Source: Aequorivita sp. (GTDB lineage Bacteria > Bacteroidota > Bacteroidia > Flavobacteriales > Flavobacteriaceae). Taken from it: DNA of 64,000 bases. The notes under the pieces are model-generated. The model was not told the origin of the DNA. It did no database searches and worked only from the letters and a program-made list of their open reading frames with translations. The stretch spans positions 62,001 through 126,000 of the forward strand of contig JAUYGY010000028.1 of the NCBI GenBank assembly GCA_030690315.1. The letters run 5' to 3'. A program made the position numbers and the translations under genes. Position 1 is the stretch's first letter. The number at the start of each line of letters is the position of its first letter. Shown here piece by piece: positions 26,660 to 35,474 of this stretch.

Positions 26660-26725
26660 TATATATACTACGAATACACTAATTTATATATTTACATTCG
26701 TGAATTCGTGGCAAAAAAACCACAT

Positions 26726-27583
26726 ATGAAAGGAATAATTTTAGCAGGAGGTTCAGGCACACGATTGCACCCAATTACTCTAGCAGTAAGTAAGCAATTG
26801 ATGCCGGTTTATGACAAACCGATGATTTATTATCCATTGTCAACACTTATGATCGCTGGCATTAAGGATATTTTGATTGTTTCTACCCCCCAGGATTTAC
26901 CGCTTTTCAAGCAACTTTTGGGGGACGGCAAAAAGCTGGGCTGTAACTTTCAATATGCAGAACAAGCCCATCCCAATGGACTTGCGGAAGCTTTTATAAT
27001 TGGAAAGGAATTTATAGGAAATGATAAAGTTGCCTTAATTCTTGGCGACAACATTTTTTACGGCTCTGGTTTGAAGGAATTGTTGCAATCCAACAATAAT
27101 CCAGACGGCGGCGTAATCTATGCCTATCACGTGTTGGATCCCGAACGATACGGGGTTGTTGAATTTGACAAAAACGGAAAAGCGCTTTCAATAGAAGAAA
27201 AGCCAAAGCACCCTAAATCAAATTATGCCGTTCCCGGAATTTATTTTTATGACAATAGTGTGGTAGAAATTGCGGCCAATATTAAGCCCAGCGCCCGTGG
27301 CGAACTGGAAATAACTGATGTAAACAATGCGTACTTAAAACAAGGAAAACTAAACGTAAGCATCCTTGATAAGGGCACAGCATGGCTAGACACGGGAACT
27401 TTTGCTTCGCTTATGCAAGCCGCCCAATTTGTTGAGGTAATTGAAGAAAGACAGGGATTGAAAATTGGTTCCATTGAGGAAGCAGCCTATGAAATGGGGT
27501 ACATTTCAAAAGAACAATTAGTGGCTTTGGCAGAACCTTTATTAAAAAGCGGCTACGGCAAACATTTAATTCAACTTGATTAA
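26726..27583 (+). CDS. rfbA: Glucose-1-phosphate thymidylyltransferase
   Basis: This 285-residue enzyme makes dTDP-glucose from dTTP and glucose-1-phosphate, the first step to dTDP-rhamnose. The nucleotide-binding N-terminus is [33 protein letters not shown] with the pyrophosphorylase G-x-G-T-R-L and catalytic Lys. [13 protein letters not shown] carries the Mg-binding Asp, and [16 protein letters not shown] and [14 protein letters not shown] are conserved. The start at 26726 is chosen because it begins the core strand; a GTG six codons upstream is possible. It precedes rfbC by 2 bp. Confidence 0.96.
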   Translation: MKGIILAGGSGTRLHPITLAVSKQLMPVYDKPMIYYPLSTLMIAGIKDILIVSTPQDLPLFKQLLGDGKKLGCNFQYAEQAHPNGLAEAFIIGKEFIGNDKVALILGDNIFYGSGLKELLQSNNNPDGGVIYAYHVLDPERYGVVEFDKNGKALSIEEKPKHPKSNYAVPGIYFYDNSVVEIAANIKPSARGELEITDVNNAYLKQGKLNVSILDKGTAWLDTGTFASLMQAAQFVEVIEERQGLKIGSIEEAAYEMGYISKEQLVALAEPLLKSGYGKHLIQLD

Positions 27584-27585
27584 AT

Positions 27586-28170
27586 TTGGAACTGCAAAAA
27601 ACCCCTTTAAAAGATTGTTTTTTATTGAAACCCAGTGTTTTTCGGGACGAGCGCGGGTTATTTTATGAAACCTACAATCAAAAGCTTTTTGAAAAAATTA
27701 CGGGACTAAAAGTGGATTTTGTGCAGGATAATCAATCGGGTTCAACAAAAGGTGTGTTGCGTGGACTCCATTATCAAAACGGTGAAATGGCACAGGCCAA
27801 GCTGGTTCGGGTTGTTAAAGGAAAGGTTTTGGATATTGTGGTTGATATTCGGAAGGATTCTGAAACCTTTGGAAAATCATTCTCTGTAATTCTTGACGAT
27901 GTAGAACATTTACAACTCTTTGTGCCAAGAGGTTTTGCACACGGCTTTATAACGCTTTCAGAACAATCTATTTTTTCCTATAAGTGTGATAACTACTATG
28001 ATAAAACTTCGGAAAGCGGAATCATATATAATGACGCAACCTTAGCATTGGATTGGCATCTTCCAAAGGAAGAATTCATTATTTCAGAAAAAGATTTACA
28101 ACTTCCCACATTTGAGGAGGCTGTAAATCCCATCCCCAGCCCTTCCCAAGGGGAAGGGAGTACTAATTGA
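27586..28170 (+). CDS. rfbC: dTDP-4-dehydrorhamnose 3,5-epimerase
   Basis: This 194-residue cupin-fold epimerase acts on the RfbB product. It has the motifs FRDERGLFYETYNQ, GSTKGVLRGLHYQ (catalytic His), KGKVLDIVVDIRKDSETFG and VPRGFAHGFITLSE (second catalytic region, then Tyr in YKCDNYY). The start is TTG, 2 bp after rfbA. The last 14 residues (from NPIPSPSQGEG onward) are odd: they are encoded by a palindromic intergenic-type repeat that has extended the frame past the usual end near residue 180. The tail is probably unstructured. Confidence 0.95.
   Translation: MELQKTPLKDCFLLKPSVFRDERGLFYETYNQKLFEKITGLKVDFVQDNQSGSTKGVLRGLHYQNGEMAQAKLVRVVKGKVLDIVVDIRKDSETFGKSFSVILDDVEHLQLFVPRGFAHGFITLSEQSIFSYKCDNYYDKTSESGIIYNDATLALDWHLPKEEFIISEKDLQLPTFEEAVNPIPSPSQGEGSTN
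28128..28160. repeat. Palindromic GC-rich repeat inside the rfbC 3' end
   Basis: CCCTTCCC (28140-28147) and GGGAAGGG (28151-28158) form an 8-bp hairpin in otherwise AT-rich DNA. The C-rich composition and hairpin are typical of short intergenic repeats in Bacteroidota. Here it is coding. Confidence 0.65.
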
Positions 28171-28230
28171 GTTTAAAATAGTAGAAATTGCTTTATTTTA
28201 TTGAGAAAGTAATATTATAATGATAGGGTA

Positions 28231-28255
28231 AAAGTCCCCTTTGGGGATTTAGGGG
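28231..28255. repeat. Second C/G-rich palindromic repeat before rfbD
   Basis: TCCCC-TTT-GGGGA (28235-28247) followed by a further AGGGG. It lies in the 87-bp gap between rfbC and rfbD and ends 2 bp before the rfbD ATG. It resembles the element in the rfbC 3' end and may hide or expose the start site. Confidence 0.6.
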
Positions 28256-28257
28256 AT

Positions 28258-29106
28258 ATGAAAAAAATACTGGTTACAGGCGCGAACGGACAATTGGGAA
28301 GATGCATAAAAGATGCAGCGCCTGATTTTCCCGAGTTTGAATTTATTTTCGTTTCAAAAGAAGAACTGGATATTGAAAATGAGACCTCGCTAAAGGATTT
28401 TTTTAGTAAAAATTCATTTTCGCACTGCATAAATACCGCTGCATATACCAATGTTGAAAAAGCTGAAAGTGAGCCGGAAAGTGCCTTTAGAATCAATGCT
28501 GAAGCCGTAAAAAGCTTGGCTGAAACCTGCAAAGAAAATGATGTTGTTTTGCTTCATGTTTCCACCGATTATGTTTTTGACGGTAAAAAGGGACTACCCT
28601 ATTTGGAAACTGATACTACAAATCCAATCAACGTTTATGGGGCTTCAAAACTGAAAGGAGAAGAATATATCCAGCAAACCTGTGATAAATACTTTATTTT
28701 CCGAACCTCGTGGTTGTATTCGCAATACGGGCATAATTTCTTAAAAACAATTTTGAAGTATGCCGAAGAAAACAAACAACTAACAATTACCACTGAACAA
28801 ACGGGCACACCGACCAACGCCAATGACTTGGCAAAAACCCTGTTACAGGTAATTGAACAAGATTCAGGAAATTATGGCGTTTATCATTACAGCAACGGCG
28901 GTGAAACAACTTGGTTTGGCTTTGCAGAAGAGATACTCCGGCAAATTGGAAAATTAAAAGAGGCAAAACTTGCAAAAACCAACCATTACCGTACTTTTGC
29001 CGCACGGCCGAAGTATAGTGTTTTGGATAATACTAAGGCTTTCAATAAATTAAATTTTAAAAATATAGGTTGGCAGGAAAGTTTACAATCTGTATTAAAA
29101 AGATAG
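28258..29106 (+). CDS. rfbD: dTDP-4-dehydrorhamnose reductase
   Basis: This 282-residue short-chain reductase makes dTDP-L-rhamnose, completing the pathway started by rfbA and rfbB. The cofactor motif is LVTGANGQLGRCIKDA (residues 5-20). INTAAYTNVEKAE, VSTDYVFDG and the Tyr-x3-Lys pair in NVYGASKLKGEE are all in place, and FRTSWLYS is the family signature. Length is typical (about 285). The gene starts at an ATG directly after a palindromic repeat. Confidence 0.96.
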   Translation: MKKILVTGANGQLGRCIKDAAPDFPEFEFIFVSKEELDIENETSLKDFFSKNSFSHCINTAAYTNVEKAESEPESAFRINAEAVKSLAETCKENDVVLLHVSTDYVFDGKKGLPYLETDTTNPINVYGASKLKGEEYIQQTCDKYFIFRTSWLYSQYGHNFLKTILKYAEENKQLTITTEQTGTPTNANDLAKTLLQVIEQDSGNYGVYHYSNGGETTWFGFAEEILRQIGKLKEAKLAKTNHYRTFAARPKYSVLDNTKAFNKLNFKNIGWQESLQSVLKR

Positions 29107-29131
29107 TCATTAATTTATAATAATAGTTTTT

Positions 29132-30124
29132 ATGGCACAGCAAAATACATCGGAAGAGGTTGATTTGGGGACAATTTTCGGAAAAGTGCGGGAGGGTTAT
29201 CATGGAATGTTGATTTCCTTTTATAGTGGAATTCAATTTTTACTCAGGAATTGGATTTTGATTTTAGGGATTATAATCCTTGGAGTTGTTATTGGATATT
29301 TTTTAGATAATAAAAAGAATAGTTCGAATGAAACTACTCTTTTAGTTCAGATAAATTTTGGCTCTGCAAATTATGTTTATGATGCAATTGATCAATTGAA
29401 CGTTAAAATTCAAGAAAGTGACACTAAATTTCTTGAAGAAAATGGATTTCTTGTTGACGGTGTGAATGCCGTAACTAGTGCAACAATTGAGCCCATTGTA
29501 AATATAATGGACATCTTGAAGAATACAACTGGGAATGATGGGTATATCCAAGCTGTTTTTGAACAATCAAAATTTGAGGACGATTTATTGACCTCAGAGG
29601 TTTTTATTCCCGAATATAAGAACCATAGAATACTTGTAACAAGTAATGAAGATGATACCGAGTTGGTTTTAAATTCCCTTTTACAATATCTTAACAATAA
29701 TACAATCCTAAATAAGATAAAAGATGTAACTATTGAAAACACTAAAACAATAATTGAAAAAAATCAAAATAGCATATCTTATATTGATTCAATTATGAAG
29801 GTGTATGGTACACCAATAGAAAACAATATTCAACCAAGCCAAATTTATTACAATTCTTATGAAGTTAACAATGGTAACATTCACTTGATTGTACAACAAA
29901 AAACCAGTTTGTTGGAAGAGAATGAAGAACTCGAAATAGAATTAATAAAATATGACCACATCGTTGAACTTTTAAATAAGCCAAAACTTCAAATAAAAAA
30001 GGGAATTTTGACTAACAAAATAGTCCTTATTCCAGTTGTATTTATTTTACTATTTATCTTATTGGCATTTTTAAAAAGGTTTTATCTTAAAGCTAAGAGA
30101 TTAAGCTTATCTATAGAAAAATAA
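29132..30124 (+). CDS. Wzz-like polysaccharide co-polymerase
   Basis: This 330-residue protein has one membrane helix near the N-terminus (about residues 40-58, WILILGIIILGVVIGYFL) and one near the C-terminus (about 300-317). A 240-residue helical periplasmic region lies between them. That two-helix topology is that of Wzz/PCP-1 chain-length regulators. No tyrosine-kinase domain follows, so it is not a Wzc-type protein. Primary sequence similarity to Wzz is low, so the call rests on topology and position between rfbD and wecB. It would tune O-chain length together with one of the Wzy-like proteins downstream. Confidence 0.65.
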   Translation: MAQQNTSEEVDLGTIFGKVREGYHGMLISFYSGIQFLLRNWILILGIIILGVVIGYFLDNKKNSSNETTLLVQINFGSANYVYDAIDQLNVKIQESDTKFLEENGFLVDGVNAVTSATIEPIVNIMDILKNTTGNDGYIQAVFEQSKFEDDLLTSEVFIPEYKNHRILVTSNEDDTELVLNSLLQYLNNNTILNKIKDVTIENTKTIIEKNQNSISYIDSIMKVYGTPIENNIQPSQIYYNSYEVNNGNIHLIVQQKTSLLEENEELEIELIKYDHIVELLNKPKLQIKKGILTNKIVLIPVVFILLFILLAFLKRFYLKAKRLSLSIEK

Positions 30125-30191
30125 GAAATACTCGTATTTACTATCTCTGTTTCAATTGGGATATTTAAATGAAATTTCGACCAAAAGGGTT

Positions 30192-31316
30192 ATGAAAAAG
30201 AAAAATCTAATTGTTTTTGGAACAAGGCCCGAAGCCATAAAAATGGCACCCTTGGTCCAGAAATTTTTAAAGAACAAAAATTTTGACACTAAAATATGCG
30301 TTACTGCCCAACATCGCGAAATGCTTGATCAAGTTCTGGATTTCTTCGAAATAACCCCAGACTTTGACCTCGACTTAATGCGTCCCAATCAAAATCTTTA
30401 CTCACTAACTGCCACAATAATCGAAAACATGAAACCTGTCTTGGATGAGGTAAAACCTGACTATGTATATGTTCATGGAGATACTACAACATCAATGGCT
30501 GTTGGCATTGCGGCCTTTTACAGCGGCGCAAAAATTTGCCACGTAGAGGCAGGCCTACGAACTTTTGATAGGCAATATCCTTTTCCTGAAGAATTCAATC
30601 GTCAGCTTACGGGAAAAATTGCGGATTATCATTTTGCTCCCACGCAGCTTTCTAAAAAAAATCTTCTGAATGAAAATACACAAGAGAAAAATATTTTGGT
30701 TACCGGAAACACGGTTATCGATGCCTTACTTTATGGCATCGAAAAAGTAAATGCTAAAAATTTTAAGGATGAAGAAATTGAGGCTTTAAAAACTCTTTTG
30801 GATTTTCAGAAAAAAATTATTCTAGTAACTGGCCATCGAAGGGAAAATCACGGAGATGGATTAATAAATATATGTGCCGCATTAAAAACAATAGCACAAA
30901 ACAATTCAGAAGTTGACATAATATATCCAGTACATTTAAATCCGAATGTAGTTGGTCCAGTCCATCAATTACTTAGCGGAGTTGAAAATATTCATCTTGT
31001 ATCGCCATTAGCCTATCCTGCATTTATTTGGTTGATGGAAAAATCATATTTAATTATTACCGATAGTGGGGGCATTCAAGAGGAAGCGCCTAGCCTAGGG
31101 AAACCCGTATTGGTAACCCGCACAACCACAGAACGCCCGGAAGCTGTGGATGAAGGAACAGTGCTTTTAGTGGGAACTGATAAAATTAGAATTGTAGCTG
31201 AAACCAAAAAATTATTGAATAATACAGCGTATTATAACGCTATGAGTATGTTACACAATCCCTATGGTGATGGAAAGTCAACAGAACGAATAGTAAATTT
31301 CATTGAACAATTATAA
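30192..31316 (+). CDS. wecB: UDP-N-acetylglucosamine 2-epimerase (non-hydrolysing)
   Basis: This 374-residue GT-B-fold enzyme interconverts UDP-GlcNAc and UDP-ManNAc. Conserved stretches are VFGTRPEAIKMAPL (N-terminus), TAQHREMLDQVLDFF, HGDTTTSMA, HVEAGLRTFDRQYPFPEE and TDSGGIQEEAPSLGKPVL. ATG at 30192 is preferred to one 36 bp upstream because the strand that begins the fold starts here. wecC follows after 1 bp, so the pair makes UDP-ManNAcA from UDP-GlcNAc. Confidence 0.96.
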   Translation: MKKKNLIVFGTRPEAIKMAPLVQKFLKNKNFDTKICVTAQHREMLDQVLDFFEITPDFDLDLMRPNQNLYSLTATIIENMKPVLDEVKPDYVYVHGDTTTSMAVGIAAFYSGAKICHVEAGLRTFDRQYPFPEEFNRQLTGKIADYHFAPTQLSKKNLLNENTQEKNILVTGNTVIDALLYGIEKVNAKNFKDEEIEALKTLLDFQKKIILVTGHRRENHGDGLINICAALKTIAQNNSEVDIIYPVHLNPNVVGPVHQLLSGVENIHLVSPLAYPAFIWLMEKSYLIITDSGGIQEEAPSLGKPVLVTRTTTERPEAVDEGTVLLVGTDKIRIVAETKKLLNNTAYYNAMSMLHNPYGDGKSTERIVNFIEQL

Positions 31317-31317
31317 C

Positions 31318-32526
31318 ATGGAAAATAAACCCACAGTGGTAATGATGGGATTGGGCTATATAGGTTTACCCACTGCTGCACTGATAGCGAGTAAAGGATT
31401 AAATGTTACCGGTGTAGATATTTCTCAACGTGTAGTAAATACTATAAATGAAGGAAAAATCCACATTGTGGAACCAGATCTTGATGGCCTGGTTCATCAT
31501 GTGGTAAAGCAAGGCTACCTTCAAGCTTCAACAAATCCCGTATTGGCAGATGTTTATTTGATAGCTGTTCCCACTCCTTTTAAGGAAAATCACCAGCCAG
31601 ATCTTTCTTTTGTAGAAAGCGCTGTTAAAAGTATAATTCCTACCCTTCAAAAAGGAGCTTTGGTTATTTTGGAATCTACAAGCCCCGTTGGGACAACCCA
31701 TAAAATCCAAGAAATAATTTTTAAGGAACGTCCTGAATTAAAAGGTGAAATTTTCATTGCATATTGTCCTGAACGTGTTCTGCCTGGGAACGTAATTTAT
31801 GAGCTGGAGCAAAATGATCGCGCCATAGGCGGAATTGATGAAGCCTCTACGGAAAAAGCAGTTAACTTCTATAAACATTTTGTGAAAGGGGAATTGCACA
31901 AAACCAATTCACAAACCGCCGAAATGTGCAAATTGGTTGAAAACTCTTCTCGCGATGTGCAAATAGCTTTTGCAAATGAACTTTCTATGATTTGTGACAA
32001 AGCAAACATCAATGTTTGGGAATTGATCCGTTTGGCAAACAAACATCCACGCGTAAATATTCTACAGCCAGGAACCGGCGTTGGAGGCCACTGTATTGCC
32101 GTTGACCCTTGGTTTATCGTTTCTGAATTTCCAGAGGAAGCAAAAATTATACGTTCAGCCCGCGAAATAAACAATTACAAAACAGAGTGGGCCATTGAAA
32201 AAGTTAAAAATGTAGCACTCCAGTTTAAAATAGATAATGGCAAGGATCCTGTTATAGCTTGCTTGGGACTCGCTTTTAAACCGAATATTGACGATTTAAG
32301 GGAATCTCCCGCCCTTCATGTAGCGGATCAATTGCAAACAGATGGCTTTAATGTCTTGTTTGTGGAACCAAACCTAAAATCTCACGACAAGTTTAATTTA
32401 ACATCTTTATCAGATGCAAAAGCAACATCTGACATTATGGTGTTTTTGGTGGCACATAAAGAATTTAAAGGGTTGAATGGAGAGACCCGGATGCAGGTTT
32501 TGGATTTTTGTGGTGTGAGAAACTGA
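31318..32526 (+). CDS. wecC: UDP-N-acetyl-D-mannosamine dehydrogenase
   Basis: This 402-residue NAD-dependent dehydrogenase oxidises UDP-ManNAc twice to the uronic acid UDP-ManNAcA. The Rossmann motif is VVMMGLGYIGLPTAALIASKG. LESTSPVGTT and AYCPERVLPG are family motifs. The substrate region reads GTGVGGHCIAVDPWF, holding the catalytic Cys, and CLGLAFKPNIDDLRESPA begins the UDP-binding C-domain. GGHCIAVDPW is the WecC version, distinct from the GGSCFPKD of the Ugd encoded at 50032-51345. It is coupled to wecB (1-bp gap). Confidence 0.95.
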   Translation: MENKPTVVMMGLGYIGLPTAALIASKGLNVTGVDISQRVVNTINEGKIHIVEPDLDGLVHHVVKQGYLQASTNPVLADVYLIAVPTPFKENHQPDLSFVESAVKSIIPTLQKGALVILESTSPVGTTHKIQEIIFKERPELKGEIFIAYCPERVLPGNVIYELEQNDRAIGGIDEASTEKAVNFYKHFVKGELHKTNSQTAEMCKLVENSSRDVQIAFANELSMICDKANINVWELIRLANKHPRVNILQPGTGVGGHCIAVDPWFIVSEFPEEAKIIRSAREINNYKTEWAIEKVKNVALQFKIDNGKDPVIACLGLAFKPNIDDLRESPALHVADQLQTDGFNVLFVEPNLKSHDKFNLTSLSDAKATSDIMVFLVAHKEFKGLNGETRMQVLDFCGVRN

Positions 32527-32560
32527 TTTTTTATTCTTTTAAGGAAATATTATTTGAACA

Positions 32561-34003
32561 ATGCTTTTTAACTCGATAGATTTTGCTGTATTTTTCCCAA
32601 TATTTTTTGTCATCTATTGGATTGTTGCAAAAAAGCTGACACTTCGAAATGTTTTTTTATTAGCAGCTAGTTACCTATTCTATGGCTGGTGGGACTGGCG
32701 CTTTTTGTTTCTTATAATATTTAGCTCTTTCGTTGATTTTAGTATTGGCCAAAAAATTTATAATTCAACAAACAAAAGCACTCGAAAGAAGTATTTATTA
32801 TTAAGTCTATTAATAAATCTTGGCCTATTAGCATACTTCAAATACACCAATTTTTTTATTGATTCTTTTGTTAATTCATTCCGATTGTTTGGGACGGAAA
32901 TGGATTCTTTCACATTACATATAATCCTTCCAGTAGGTATTAGCTTTTATACTTTTCAAACCCTTAGTTATACCATAGATATTTATCGGGAACGCTTAAA
33001 GCCTACTAAAGATTGGCTATCATTTTTCACTTTTGTTGCATTTTTCCCACAATTGGTAGCCGGGCCTATTGAGCGTGCTTCACATTTATTGCCGCAATTT
33101 TTCAAAACCTATAATTTCGAATATAAGGCATTTAAAAGTGGGTTATTATTAATTGCGTTTGGCTTGTTTAAAAAAATGGTGATTGCAGATAGGCTTGCCA
33201 TTGTTGTAAACGAGGTTTATAACAACCCAACGGGGCACAGCGGACAGGATTTAATCATAGCTACAATATTCTTTGCATTTCAGATTTATTGTGATTTTTC
33301 TGGATATTCAGATATCGCCATCGGTATTGCCCGAACGCTAGGTTTCGATTTAATGAAAAACTTTAACACCCCATATTTTTCAACTTCAATAACTGAGTTT
33401 TGGAGAAGATGGCACATTTCACTCTCCACGTGGTTTAGAGATTATGTTTATATACCTTTAGGCGGCAGTAGAAATGGTGAATACAGAACATATTTTAATT
33501 TATTCTTGGTTTTTGTGATTAGTGGTTTGTGGCATGGGGCAGCTATTACCTTTATTATATGGGGAGCAATCCATGGAATAATTATAGTGATAGAAAAAGC
33601 TTTGAGTAAGACGCCTTTAAAAGTTACGAGTAAACATTTAATTCCATCCTTGTTTTTTGCTCTTTTTACATTTGCAATTGTATGTTTTGCGTGGATTTTC
33701 TTTAGGGCTAATAGTTTTTCGGATAGTGTTTATATTGTAAAGCATTTAGTTGATTTTGCTCCAGATTATAATAATTATTACAATTTAGGACTTCCTAAAC
33801 ACGAATTTATTTTAGCGATAGTTGTTATAGGGTTGTTATTAATTTTTGATGCTACTCATAGAAGATATAATAGTCTAAGATTGCTAAATAAAACAAATAT
33901 AATTGTACGGTGTGCAGTATATGCTTTCATTATTTATAGCATTGTAATCTTTGGTATATATGGTAATGACAGTGTTTCAGAGTTTATATATTTTCAATTT
34001 TAA
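32561..34003 (+). CDS. MBOAT family O-acyltransferase (AlgI/DltB-like)
   Basis: This 480-residue polytopic protein belongs to the MBOAT family. It has about 11 membrane segments, the early YLFYGWWDWRFLFLI region, the STSITEFWRRWHISLSTWFRDYVYIPLGGSR motif region (first half of the catalytic signature), and the invariant His in GLWHGAAITFIIWGAIHG. AlgI and DltB members carry acyl groups from a cytosolic donor across the inner membrane to a periplasmic partner. Two DltD-like SGNH proteins are encoded directly downstream (2 bp and 38 bp gaps), so O-acetylation of the locus polysaccharide is the likely job. No dltA or dltC is present. Confidence 0.93.
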   Translation: MLFNSIDFAVFFPIFFVIYWIVAKKLTLRNVFLLAASYLFYGWWDWRFLFLIIFSSFVDFSIGQKIYNSTNKSTRKKYLLLSLLINLGLLAYFKYTNFFIDSFVNSFRLFGTEMDSFTLHIILPVGISFYTFQTLSYTIDIYRERLKPTKDWLSFFTFVAFFPQLVAGPIERASHLLPQFFKTYNFEYKAFKSGLLLIAFGLFKKMVIADRLAIVVNEVYNNPTGHSGQDLIIATIFFAFQIYCDFSGYSDIAIGIARTLGFDLMKNFNTPYFSTSITEFWRRWHISLSTWFRDYVYIPLGGSRNGEYRTYFNLFLVFVISGLWHGAAITFIIWGAIHGIIIVIEKALSKTPLKVTSKHLIPSLFFALFTFAIVCFAWIFFRANSFSDSVYIVKHLVDFAPDYNNYYNLGLPKHEFILAIVVIGLLLIFDATHRRYNSLRLLNKTNIIVRCAVYAFIIYSIVIFGIYGNDSVSEFIYFQF

Positions 34004-34005
34004 TA

Positions 34006-35436
34006 ATGAAGAAAAGGCTTTTATCAATTTCATTACTAACTATATTTTTAATAGTTGGATTTAATTTTTTGAATAAATCCTTTGCTTCCCAACATATTTT
34101 TGTGAATGTTTATGAAGACTATTTGTCCCTATCAGAAAAAACAAATATTGATATTTTATTTTATGGAAGTTCACATGCTTATACAGCATTTAACCCACTA
34201 ATAATCGATGATAAATGTAAAACTGTAAGTTACAATATAGGTTCAGCATCTTTAAACATTTCTTTAGCTGAATTAGTTTTAAATGAGACTCTGAAACACT
34301 CCAATCCAAAATTGGTAATTCTTGAAATTTTTGAAGGTTCAACAGAGGAGGTTACTTCAAAAAAAAATAAAGGATTTCAGCTTAGAGCTTTAGATATAAT
34401 TCCTAATTATTCTTTTGATAAACTCCTTGCGGTTAAAAATATATATACTAAGGATGAGTACCTTGGGGTATTATTTCCCCTTATACGCAATCATGATAAG
34501 TGGGGTGATTCAACATTTATCGGAAAATCTAAAAGACAAGCTTTAAATAAGAATACTCTTTTTTTTCATTCTGGTTATCGAGGCCATTTTAAAAAACTAG
34601 AAATATCTGATCGGAAATTATTTGAGGATTCGAAGAAGGCAGATGAACCTCAAAAAAAGAATGAAGATTACATTAATAGTGATACAAAGAAAGCAATAAA
34701 GAAATTTGTCAAAACAGCAAAAAGTAACGGAATAGACGTATTAATAGTTACTTCCCCAGATTTAAATAGTATTGGAAAAGATAAGATTTTTTTCCAAGAA
34801 TTGAATGAATTGTGCGCTTCTCTAAACACACCATATATAAATTTGAACGACTATTTCGAAAAAATTGGACTGACACTTGATGATTTTATGGACTTAGAGC
34901 ATTTAAATATTTATGGCGGTTATAAAACAAGCCAATTTTTAGCAGACTATTTAAATAGTAATTATCATTTTATTGACCGATCCAATGAACCTTTATATAA
35001 AGAGAATAGTAATGTGTTTAATTTATCAGAAGATTTGTTTATAAAAGCCGAAGAAAGCTTTTCCACTCATCTAGATAAAAAGTTAATTGAAGGAATGCTA
35101 ATACAAAACTTAAAAATTGAAAGGAATAATAGAGATTATACTATAAGTCTCAATTTTGAAAACGATAAAGGCCTAAAAGAAAATTTTAAGAAATATAATA
35201 TTTCCTTTAAAATTTATCCTTTTGATGAAAAAAACCTGAGCGAACAAAGTATAAAAAAAGGAGAAAATTTTGATAAAATAGATATCAAATTAGCTCAACA
35301 AAATAGTCAAGTTAAACTTTATCTCAACAGTAAAATAAAACAGATAAAACAGGTAGAGTTTTTTATTTACAACTCTGAAAAATATAAAGGGGTTGTAGGG
35401 CAAAAAATTATTATGGATGATATTAATTTACAATAA
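34006..35436 (+). CDS. DltD-like SGNH protein 1 (acyl transfer partner)
   Basis: This 476-residue protein has an N-terminal membrane anchor or signal (MKKRLLSISLLTIFLIVGFNFL). An SGNH-type domain follows: block I is DILFYGSSHAYTAFNP (the nucleophile Ser within GSSH, near residue 50), then NLGSASLNISL-like and VILEIFEG. Block V is DLEHLN (Asp-x2-His, near residue 298). This is the DltD/AlgJ style of SGNH fold. A beta-rich C-terminal domain (about 350-476) has no recognised family. It is a tandem paralogue of the next gene. It starts 2 bp after the MBOAT gene, which argues that the two work together. Confidence 0.72.
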   Translation: MKKRLLSISLLTIFLIVGFNFLNKSFASQHIFVNVYEDYLSLSEKTNIDILFYGSSHAYTAFNPLIIDDKCKTVSYNIGSASLNISLAELVLNETLKHSNPKLVILEIFEGSTEEVTSKKNKGFQLRALDIIPNYSFDKLLAVKNIYTKDEYLGVLFPLIRNHDKWGDSTFIGKSKRQALNKNTLFFHSGYRGHFKKLEISDRKLFEDSKKADEPQKKNEDYINSDTKKAIKKFVKTAKSNGIDVLIVTSPDLNSIGKDKIFFQELNELCASLNTPYINLNDYFEKIGLTLDDFMDLEHLNIYGGYKTSQFLADYLNSNYHFIDRSNEPLYKENSNVFNLSEDLFIKAEESFSTHLDKKLIEGMLIQNLKIERNNRDYTISLNFENDKGLKENFKKYNISFKIYPFDEKNLSEQSIKKGENFDKIDIKLAQQNSQVKLYLNSKIKQIKQVEFFIYNSEKYKGVVGQKIIMDDINLQ

Positions 35437-35474
35437 TAAAGTTTTGAACCTTTTATAAATAATGATTTCTGAAG

